DNA from: Pseudomonas sp. MWU13-2105
Lineage (GTDB): Bacteria > Pseudomonadota > Gammaproteobacteria > Pseudomonadales > Pseudomonadaceae
DNA: 64,000 nucleotides
Assembly (NCBI RefSeq): GCF_023242315.1
Contig: NZ_JALLIY010000013.1
Coordinates: 62,001-126,000, forward strand
Direction: 5' to 3'
Program-made: the position numbers and the translations under genes
Shown: positions 57,919-64,000 of the stretch, piece after piece
Numbering within the stretch: position 1 is the first letter of the stretch
Layout of the letters: each line of letters begins with the position of its first letter
The notes under the pieces: generated by a model
Told to the model about the DNA's origin: nothing
Seen by the model: only the letters and a program-made list of their open reading frames with translations
Database searches by the model: none

Positions 57919-58896
57919 TCAGTGCTGGTAGGCCTGCGGATTGACCAGGTTCGCCGGTCGTTCTCCGGCCAGCGCCGCCAGCAGGTTGTCCACCGCGCAG
58001 CGGGCCATGGCTTCGCGGGTCTCGTGGGTGGCCGAACCGATATGCGGCGTGGCCACCACATTGTTCAAGCTCAGCAAGGGCGAGTCCGCCGCCAGCGGTT
58101 CGCGCTCGAATACGTCCAGGCCGGCGCCACGGATCTGCCGACTCTGCAAGGCCTGGATCAGCGCCTGCTCGTCCACCACCTTGCCCCGGGAAATATTGAT
58201 GAGGATGCTTTCCGGGCGCATCAGGGCCAATTCCCCGGCACCGATCAGCCCCTCGGTTTGAGGGGTCAGGGGCAGGGTCAGGCAGATAAAGTCGGCTTCC
58301 CGCAACAGTTCGTGCAGTCCCAGGTAGCGCGCATTGAAGCGCCGCTCCACCTCGGGCTTGGGTGAGTGGCTGTGATAGAGCACCGGCATGCCGAAGCCGA
58401 AATGCCCGCGCTGGGCCAGGGCTTCACCGATCCGGCCCATGCCGATGATGCCGAGCTTCTTGCCATGCACATCCGTGCCGAAATGCAGTGGACCGATATT
58501 CCGCATCCACTGTCCGTTGCGCACCAGGTTCGCCAGTTCCACCACCCGTCGGGCACTGGCCAGGATCAGGGCGAAGCCGGTGTCGGCGGTGGTTTCGGTG
58601 AGCACATCGGGGGTGTTGCTGAGCAGGATCCGCCGGCGGGTCAGGTAATCGATGTCGTAGTTGTCGACCCCCACCGAAACGCTGGCGATGGCTTCCAGCC
58701 GTGGCGCCAGGTCGAGCAGCGCGGCGTCCAGCTTCAGGCTGGCACCGAGCAGGCCGTGGGCCGCGGGCAGGGCGGCGCGCAGTTGCGCCAGGCCGTTGTC
58801 ACCGAGGTCGTCGATCAGGGTGACCTGGGTGTGCTCATGCAGGCGGGCCATCAGCGGGGGCGAGAGCTTCTTGTACAACACAACCGGTTTTTTCAT
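57919..58896 (-). CDS. kguD: 2-ketogluconate 6-phosphate reductase KguD
   Basis: A 325-residue D-2-hydroxyacid dehydrogenase: GIIGMGRIGEALAQRGHFGF (NAD(P) loop near residue 150), LPLTPQTEGLIGAGELALM, ISRGKVVDEQALI and ATPHIGSATHETREAMARC. In the Pseudomonas kgu pathway it reduces 2-keto-6-phosphogluconate to 6-phosphogluconate, which enters the Entner-Doudoroff route. It is the last gene of the kguE-K-T-D order, 19 bp after kguT. Confidence 0.9.
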   Translation of the reverse strand: MKKPVVLYKKLSPPLMARLHEHTQVTLIDDLGDNGLAQLRAALPAAHGLLGASLKLDAALLDLAPRLEAIASVSVGVDNYDIDYLTRRRILLSNTPDVLTETTADTGFALILASARRVVELANLVRNGQWMRNIGPLHFGTDVHGKKLGIIGMGRIGEALAQRGHFGFGMPVLYHSHSPKPEVERRFNARYLGLHELLREADFICLTLPLTPQTEGLIGAGELALMRPESILINISRGKVVDEQALIQALQSRQIRGAGLDVFEREPLAADSPLLSLNNVVATPHIGSATHETREAMARCAVDNLLAALAGERPANLVNPQAYQH

Positions 58897-58915
58897 TGGA
58901 TTCGCTCGACAGGGT

Positions 58916-60214
58916 TCAGGGATGGGAGAGCGCGCGCGGCCTTGGCAAGCCCTTGGGGGCTGCGCGATCGCTGGCGCCGGGATTGAGGAACACGGTCAGG
59001 ATCACTGACAGCAGCAAGGCGCCGCTCATCAACAGGTAGGAAGCTCCCGGCGAGCCGGTTTCGCTGTTCAGGTAACCCACCAGGTACGAGCCGCCGAAGG
59101 AGCCCAGGGCACCCATGCTGTTGATCAGTGCCATGGCGCCGCCGGCGACGTTGGCCGGGAGGATTTCCGGGACGATGGCGAAGAACGGCCCGTAGGGCGC
59201 GTACATGCAGGCGCCGGCGATCACCAGCAGGCTGTAGGACCACCAGAAATGCTCCGCGCCCAGGGCGTAGGAGGCATAGAAGGCCACCGACGCCACCAGC
59301 AGCGGCGGCCAGACAAAGCGTTTGCGTCGTTGCAGCTTGTCCGAGCCCCAGGACACCGCGAGCATCGCGATCACCGCCGCCAGGTAGGGCAAGGCCGACA
59401 GCCAGCCGGCTTCGACCATGTCCATCTTCAACCCGCTTTTCAGGATCGACGGCAGCCACAGCACAAAACCGTAGACGCCGATGCTCCAGCAGAAAAACTG
59501 CAGGGCGAGGATGATCACCTTGGGTTCGCGGAAGGCCTGGGCATAGTTTTTCACCGCCTTGATGCCGACCTGCTCGGCCGCCAGGGCGCTGTCCAGATCG
59601 TGTTTTTCCCGCGCGCTGAGCCAGCTCGCCCGGGCCGGACGCTCGTCGGCCAGGCGCCACCAGATAAAGGCCCAGATCACTGCCGGCAGGCCCTCGACGA
59701 TAAACATCCAGCGCCAGCTGAAGTGCTGCACAAGATAGCCCGAGACCACCGACATCCAGAGCATCGTCACCGGGTTGCCGAGGATCAGGAAGGTATTGGC
59801 CCGTGAGCGCTCGGCGCGGGTGAACCAATGGCACAGGTACACCAGCATCGCCGGCATCACGGCGGCTTCGACCACGCCGAGCATGAAGCGGATGCCGACC
59901 AGCATATAGGCATTGGAGACAATGCCGGTGAGAGTGGCCAGGCCGCCCCAGAGAATCAGGCTGACGAAGATCAGCTTCTTCACACTGTGCTTTTGCGCGT
60001 AAAGGGCACCGGGCACCTGGAAGAAGAAGTAACCGAGAAAGAACAGCGCACCGAGCAGTGACGACAGGCCCGGAGTGATGTTGAGGTCGGCGGCCATGCC
60101 CGAGGCGGCGGCGAAGCCGTAGTTGGCGCGATCGAGGTATGCCAGGCTGTAGGTGATAAAGACGATGGGCATGATGTACCACCAGCGGCGGGTGGCGAGT
60201 TTCAACGTATGCAT
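58916..60214 (-). CDS. kguT: 2-ketogluconate transporter KguT (MFS)
   Basis: A 432-residue major facilitator of the anion:cation symporter (ACS) family with 12 hydrophobic segments. VFITYSLAYLDRANYGFAAA near the start and MLGVVEAAVMPAMLVYLCHW with FTRAERSRAN are typical. It imports 2-ketogluconate from the periplasm. The ATG at 60214 (MHTLKLATRRWWYIMP) follows AGGAG at 8 bases, better than the start 16 codons upstream. Confidence 0.92.
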   Translation of the reverse strand: MHTLKLATRRWWYIMPIVFITYSLAYLDRANYGFAAASGMAADLNITPGLSSLLGALFFLGYFFFQVPGALYAQKHSVKKLIFVSLILWGGLATLTGIVSNAYMLVGIRFMLGVVEAAVMPAMLVYLCHWFTRAERSRANTFLILGNPVTMLWMSVVSGYLVQHFSWRWMFIVEGLPAVIWAFIWWRLADERPARASWLSAREKHDLDSALAAEQVGIKAVKNYAQAFREPKVIILALQFFCWSIGVYGFVLWLPSILKSGLKMDMVEAGWLSALPYLAAVIAMLAVSWGSDKLQRRKRFVWPPLLVASVAFYASYALGAEHFWWSYSLLVIAGACMYAPYGPFFAIVPEILPANVAGGAMALINSMGALGSFGGSYLVGYLNSETGSPGASYLLMSGALLLSVILTVFLNPGASDRAAPKGLPRPRALSHP

Positions 60215-60277
60215 GGTGTGGCTCCTGAGCTTGTTGTTTTTGTCGCAGCAGGTGGCATTCAAAAAACACGGTCTTGC

Positions 60278-61231
60278 TTAGCCGGCGGATACGGGCCGGC
60301 CGGCCGCTGTCAGCTGTTCCCGGGTCGGCAGGCCTTCCATGTCGCCGCGGCTCTGCACCGCCTGGGCGCCGATCCAGTTGCCACGTGTCACGGCCTGGGC
60401 CACGCTGTGGTTTTCCAGCAGCGCACTGATCACCCCGACGGCAAAGGCGTCACCGGCGCCCACCGTGTCGACCACGGTTTGCACCGGCACCGCGGCGACG
60501 AAACCCTCGTCGCGCTGGGTCCGATAGTAGGCACCGTCGGCCCCGAGCTTGATGGCCACGACGGCGGCGCCCTGGTCGAGATAGAAGGCGGCGATGTCGC
60601 GCGGTTCCTGGTAGCCGCTCAGCAAGCGGCCTTCGCCGAGCCCCGGCAGGATCCAATGGGCGAGGGCGGCGAGGGCATTGATGTCCTTGATCATCTGCTT
60701 TTCGCTGGTCCACAGGCCCGGCCGCAGATTGGGATCGAAGGACACGCTACGCCCGGCAGCCGCCATGCGGGTCATCAGCTCGAATGACAGCTCGCGGGCG
60801 CTGGCCGACAGGGCCGGAGGAATGCCGGTGGCGTGCAGATGGCGGGCCTCGAGCAACTGCGGGCGGATATCGGCGACTGACAGGCGACTGGCGGCCGAGC
60901 CACGGCGGAAATATTCCACTCGCGGGTCCTGGCCGAGGTCTTCCCTGGACTTGAGTTGAAAGCCGGTGGGATAGCTGGGGTCGATGTCGACGTAATCGCA
61001 GTGCAGACCTTCGCCCTGCAGGGTGTCGACCACGAAGCGGCCGAGGGAGTCGGCGCCGACCCGGCTCAGCCAGTTGACCTTGAATCCCAGGCGCGCCAAG
61101 CCGATGGCGACGTTGCTGTCGGCCCCGGCAATGCGCTTGTGGAAGTGCCCGACCCGGGCCAGGTCGCCGCATTGTTCGGCGACGAACATCGCCATGGTTT
61201 CGCCGAATGAGAGGATCTCGATCTCAGACAT
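60278..61231 (-). CDS. kguK: 2-ketogluconate kinase KguK (PfkB family)
   Basis: A 317-residue sugar kinase of the ribokinase/PfkB family. It has GADSNVAIGLARLGFKVNWL and RVGADSLGRFVVDTL in the N-terminal half and the catalytic DTVGAGDAFAVGV near residue 270. It phosphorylates 2-ketogluconate at C-6. Its start overlaps the kguE end by 8 bp. Confidence 0.93.
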   Translation of the reverse strand: MSEIEILSFGETMAMFVAEQCGDLARVGHFHKRIAGADSNVAIGLARLGFKVNWLSRVGADSLGRFVVDTLQGEGLHCDYVDIDPSYPTGFQLKSREDLGQDPRVEYFRRGSAASRLSVADIRPQLLEARHLHATGIPPALSASARELSFELMTRMAAAGRSVSFDPNLRPGLWTSEKQMIKDINALAALAHWILPGLGEGRLLSGYQEPRDIAAFYLDQGAAVVAIKLGADGAYYRTQRDEGFVAAVPVQTVVDTVGAGDAFAVGVISALLENHSVAQAVTRGNWIGAQAVQSRGDMEGLPTREQLTAAGRPVSAG

Positions 61232-62012
61232 GGGTCGTTTCCTCCATGGAGCGGCCCAGGCGGGCCAGGGTTTGTACCTGTTCGCGGGTGACGGCCAACA
61301 GGTCGTCGCCCAGCAGCGGGTACTCCACGGCCCGGGTCAAACCTTGACTCATCTGCTCCATCAAACGTTCCCAGCGCTCCAGGTCGATGGCGCCTGGTGG
61401 CCGGGCGACAAGCTTGCCATCCGCGCGCCGGGCCACGGCCTTGCAGTGCAGGTAGTCGACATGCCGGCCGAGCAAGCGTGCGGCACTGCTGGCGGATTGG
61501 TCCTGCCAGTGCCAGTTGCCGATATCGAAGGTCATTTTCACCGGCAGGCGCTGTTGCTCGACCTGATCGAAAAAGCGCAGCAGGGGTTCGATGCGGCCGC
61601 CCTGGGTGGTCTGGTCGTTCTCCACCAGCAAGCGCACAGGTGATGTCGATAACAACCCCGCCAGGGCCGACAGGTCGCTGTTTTCGCTGAAATAGCCCAG
61701 GGAGACCTTCAGCCAGCGGGCCGCAAAGGCTTCGGCGCGCCGCAGGGTCGCCGCCAGTTGCGAATCAGGACGCGACTGACCGGCGGGCCACAATTCCAGG
61801 GGCGACGAGTAGGCGCATTCCAGGCCCACGGCCGCCGCGCGGCTGGCAAAGCGTTGTGGGTCTTCCTGGGTCAGCAGCTCTTCGCGTACCTCGATCCGGC
61901 GGGCACCGGCCTCGGCCAGCAGTTCGATAAAACTTTCCTGGCCGCGTTCACGGACCAGCGTCGCGCCATAACTGGAGAGGCTGATAGAGACGGGAAACAG
62001 CTGTTCTTTCAT
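61224..62012 (-). CDS. kguE: KguE, TIM-barrel epimerase/isomerase-like protein
   Basis: A 262-residue protein of the xylose isomerase-like TIM barrel family (sugar phosphate isomerase/epimerase). Marks are LLVENDQTTQGGRIEPLLRF, KMTFDIGNWHWQDQS with the metal-binding Asp/His, and VDYLHCKAVARR. It is the first gene of the kgu operon and its role in 2-ketogluconate use is not well defined. A PtxS operator lies 15 bases upstream of the ATG. Confidence 0.9.
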   Translation of the reverse strand: MKEQLFPVSISLSSYGATLVRERGQESFIELLAEAGARRIEVREELLTQEDPQRFASRAAAVGLECAYSSPLELWPAGQSRPDSQLAATLRRAEAFAARWLKVSLGYFSENSDLSALAGLLSTSPVRLLVENDQTTQGGRIEPLLRFFDQVEQQRLPVKMTFDIGNWHWQDQSASSAARLLGRHVDYLHCKAVARRADGKLVARPPGAIDLERWERLMEQMSQGLTRAVEYPLLGDDLLAVTREQVQTLARLGRSMEETTHV

Positions 62013-62026
62013 TGTTGTGCTACCTC

Positions 62027-62040
62027 TGAAACCGGTTTCA
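62027..62040. promoter_or_regulatory. PtxS operator upstream of kguE
   Basis: TGAAACCGGTTTCA, a perfect 14-bp palindrome identical to the known PtxS recognition sequence of Pseudomonas. It lies right before kguE, so PtxS should block the kgu operon until 2-ketogluconate is present. Confidence 0.93.
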
Positions 62041-62118
62041 TTTTTTACCGAGTCTGTATCAAGGGGCGTGCGTGTCGTGGGAGGGCTCAGGCAGAGCCTG
62101 TTGTCCCGGTTCGCCGCC

Positions 62119-63156
62119 CTACGAGGGGTGTTCCGTTTTCGCTCGTCGGGTTGAGCCGCGGACCATCAGTCGCGCGGGGAAGTCGATGGCTCGCGCGGCG
62201 CCCTTGTCGCCGCGCAGGCGTTTGAACAGGCAGTCGAAGGCGCTGGCGCCGATCTGCTGTGTAGGTTGGGCCAGGGCACTGATGCCGCTGCCCACCAGCG
62301 GGAACCATTCCAGGTCGTCCAGGGCGATCAGGCCGATATCGTCGAACAGCTTGCAGCCCAGTTCGCGAAGGGCCTGGACGCCAGCCAGGGCGGCGATGCC
62401 GTTGGCGCAGAAGAGTGCTTTGGGACCGGCGCCCGGGGCGGCGAGGAAATCTTCCAACTGCCCCTGCAATGAGGAGCCGGTATGGCCGATGCGACCGCTC
62501 AGGGAGGCACGCCTGGCGATCTCGCGGTTGAAGTGCTCGATCCGCTCCAGCCGTGAGCTGGTGCCGTCCAGCGGTTCACTGACCAGCATCAGGTCGCGGT
62601 AACCCTGTTGCTCCAGGTGGTCGATGGCGCTGTGCACGGCGGCGGCGTTGTCGAGGCCGACCAGGTCACTGTCCAACTGCTCGACCTTGCGATCGACCAG
62701 TACCATCGGCATCTCCCGCTGCAGTTCCTGCAGTTCTTCGAGATGATGACCGAGGGTGTTGAGGATCAGGCCTTCGATGTTATACGAGCGCAGCGCCGCC
62801 AGGTGCAGGCGTTCCTGCTGGTCGTCGCGGTCGGTGTTGCACACCACCAGGCTGTAGCCGTGGGCGCGACAGGCGGTTTCCACGCCATGCATCACGGCAA
62901 TCGAATAAGGGTTGCGGATATCCGCCACCAGCATGCCGATCAGGCGTGTACGGCCGCGTTTCAGGCCGCGGGCCATCTGGTTGGGGCGGTAGCCCAGTTC
63001 GCTGATCGCCTGCTCGATACGCAAGGCGATGGCTTCGGAGAGCAGGGCCCGGTCATCGCCTATAAAGCGCGACACACTGGCCTTGGAAACCCCGGCACGT
63101 TCGGCGACATCGAGCATGGTCACGCGGCTGCGCTGGGCAGCGGAAAAACTGTTCAC
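62119..63156 (-). CDS. ptxS: PtxS, LacI-family repressor of 2-ketogluconate metabolism
   Basis: A 345-residue LacI/GalR regulator. The helix-turn-helix VTMLDVAERAGVSKASVSRF and hinge LGYRPNQMARGLKRGRTRL are followed by a periplasmic-binding-like effector domain (LIGMLVADIRNPYSIAVMHG, LIALDDLEWFPLVG). PtxS responds to 2-ketogluconate. The GTG at 63156 with AAAAGG eight bases upstream is preferred; the longer reading from 63207 would touch the operator. It is on the same strand as kguE-D and has an operator upstream, so it is auto-regulated. Confidence 0.93.
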   Translation of the reverse strand: MNSFSAAQRSRVTMLDVAERAGVSKASVSRFIGDDRALLSEAIALRIEQAISELGYRPNQMARGLKRGRTRLIGMLVADIRNPYSIAVMHGVETACRAHGYSLVVCNTDRDDQQERLHLAALRSYNIEGLILNTLGHHLEELQELQREMPMVLVDRKVEQLDSDLVGLDNAAAVHSAIDHLEQQGYRDLMLVSEPLDGTSSRLERIEHFNREIARRASLSGRIGHTGSSLQGQLEDFLAAPGAGPKALFCANGIAALAGVQALRELGCKLFDDIGLIALDDLEWFPLVGSGISALAQPTQQIGASAFDCLFKRLRGDKGAARAIDFPARLMVRGSTRRAKTEHPS

Positions 63157-63207
63157 GGCCTGAAACCTTTTCTTGGAGTTATCAGCAGGCGGTTCGTGCG
63201 TTGACAC

Positions 63208-63221
63208 TGAAACCGGTTTCA
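63208..63221. promoter_or_regulatory. PtxS operator upstream of ptxS
   Basis: A second copy of TGAAACCGGTTTCA, identical to the one before kguE. It lies about 50 bases upstream of the chosen ptxS start and about 50 bases beyond the 3' end of the esterase gene. Fits self-repression of ptxS. Confidence 0.92.
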
Positions 63222-63273
63222 GAAGAACTCAAGGCAAGGGTGGCCGTCAAGTAACTTTTGCCGGCCAGGTCGA

Positions 63274-64000
63274 TTACAGGTCCAGCGAGCGATGTAATGC
63301 GGCCAGGAGTTTTGTGTAGAGCAGGTCGACTTCCGGCGCCAGGCCGCGGGCCCGCAGGCAGCCATGCACCAGGCCGTGGCCGGGATGGAAGTCCACGGCG
63401 ACGCCGGCCGCCTCAAGGCGCTCGGAGTACTGCACGCCGTCATCGCGCAGGGGGTCGAATTGCGCCACGGCGATAAACGCCGGGGCCAGGCCCCGCAGAT
63501 CGGTGGCCAACAGCGGCATCGCATAGGCCGAAGGCTTGACCGTGCCCGGCAGGTACAAGGCGTGATAGCAGTGTACATCGCTGGTGCTGAGCAGCGGGGC
63601 GTCGGCGCATTCGGTGCGCGAGGGCAGTCGTTCGTCGCCACCCAGTCCCGGATAGATCAGTGCTTGCAGCCGTGGCTGCGCCTGGCCGGCATCGCGTAGG
63701 GCCAGGCATACGGCGGCGGCGAGATTGCCCCCGGCGCTGTCGCCGGCAATCGCCATGCGTCGCGGGTCCAGTTGCCAGGTCGCGGCGTCCGCTTGCAAGC
63801 CGCGCCATACCGTCAGGCAATCATCGAAGGCCGCTGGAAAGGGTTGCTCCGGAGCGAGCCGATAGTCGACGGCGATGATCACGACGTTGAGCCGGGACGC
63901 CAGCTCAGCGGTGATGAAGTCGTGGGAATCGAGGTCGCCGACAACCCAGCCGCCACCGTGCAGGTAGAGCACGCTGGGCCAGCCGTTGGCGGGGGCTGCT
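63274..64000 (-). CDS. Alpha/beta hydrolase, hormone-sensitive-lipase family esterase, 5' end outside window
   Basis: The frame is open to the right edge, so the N-terminus is missing. The visible 242 residues have the HSL signature HGGGWVVGDLDSHDF, DYRLAPEQPFP, nucleophile GDSAGGNLAA, the catalytic Asp in FDPLRDDG and His in PGHGLVHG. Such enzymes hydrolyse short-chain esters. It may be an unlinked esterase; no relation to the kgu genes is evident. Confidence 0.9.
   Translation of the reverse strand, partial: AAPANGWPSVLYLHGGGWVVGDLDSHDFITAELASRLNVVIIAVDYRLAPEQPFPAAFDDCLTVWRGLQADAATWQLDPRRMAIAGDSAGGNLAAAVCLALRDAGQAQPRLQALIYPGLGGDERLPSRTECADAPLLSTSDVHCYHALYLPGTVKPSAYAMPLLATDLRGLAPAFIAVAQFDPLRDDGVQYSERLEAAGVAVDFHPGHGLVHGCLRARGLAPEVDLLYTKLLAALHRSLDL

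Noticed and set aside
63157..63207. Longer N-terminus of PtxS starting at 63207
   Set aside because: It would begin directly next to the PtxS operator with no ribosome site; the GTG at 63156 has AAAAGG at a normal distance.
1..64000. CRISPR arrays, rRNA, tRNA, intact insertion sequences, defence systems
   Set aside because: I looked for regular spaced repeats, conserved RNA gene sequences, and transposase or nuclease motifs on both strands and found none I could support.

Overview
The window is about 64 kb of GC-rich chromosome from a Pseudomonas, most likely of the P. fluorescens/chlororaphis/protegens group. This follows from a complete Fap amyloid operon (fapABCDEF), the ptxS-kguEKTD 2-ketogluconate locus, a cobF/cobW-cobN block under a cobalamin riboswitch, DUF1652 proteins, and several REPIN-type inverted repeat pairs. 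I see no rRNA, tRNA, CRISPR array or intact insertion sequence. It is ordinary core and accessory chromosome, with one decayed integrase fragment and one rearranged promoter region as signs of past change.

Layout. (1) 1-8217: one plus-strand run of overlapping genes: an FAD-linked oxidase (cut by the window edge), an aminotransferase, a polar amino-acid-type ABC importer (two permeases and an ATPase, no binding protein here), a thiol dioxygenase, a glutathione transferase, and a four-rhodanese/cystathionine-beta-lyase fusion. Together they suggest uptake and breakdown of an organosulfur compound. A divergent AraC regulator lies next to it. (2) 9267-20714: cobF; a glycoside-hydrolase-like protein convergent with a glycosyltransferase; then a cobalamin riboswitch followed by cobW, cobN, a ChlI-like ATPase and a VWA protein. 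(3) 21491-27902: a sigma-54 enhancer-binding regulator and the convergent fap operon, which has its own -24/-12 promoter, upstream repeats and an internal terminator after fapC. (4) 28262-33309: NadR-like kinase, a Cache chemoreceptor, uppP, DUF1294, YjbR-like and LysR genes. (5) 33306-35624: a duplicated LysR/azoR promoter region bracketing a small unknown gene and a polyphosphate kinase 2, then azoR. (6) 35874-40776: hydrolase, MFS transporter, ABC-F factor, integrase remnant, small exported protein. (7) 40884-43669: divergent GNAT-C39 peptidase and RLAN/ATP-grasp ligase genes. (8) 43686-44900: a classical-looking transcription attenuator (leader peptide with Ile-Ile-Thr codons, alternative hairpins, terminator) ahead of a short threonine dehydratase. 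(9) 44912-51946: ecotin, DUF1652 protein, phosphoglucomutase, an unusually structured REPIN, pirin, UvrD-like helicase with two AT-rich patches, second DUF1652-like protein. (10) 52116-57871: NTF2-AraC fusion regulator, amine oxidase-like flavoprotein, cupin and polyamine-binding protein (a polyamine use cluster), then a chemoreceptor with a sigma-28-like promoter. (11) 57919-64000: kguDTKE, ptxS with two PtxS operators, and an HSL-type esterase cut by the window edge.

The observations most worth following up are the threonine-dehydratase attenuator, the sigma-54/terminator architecture of the fap operon, the duplicated promoter around PPK2, the rhodanese-lyase fusion, and the cloverleaf-like REPIN at 47921-48051. 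All functions are assigned by reading motifs by eye; no database search was run.
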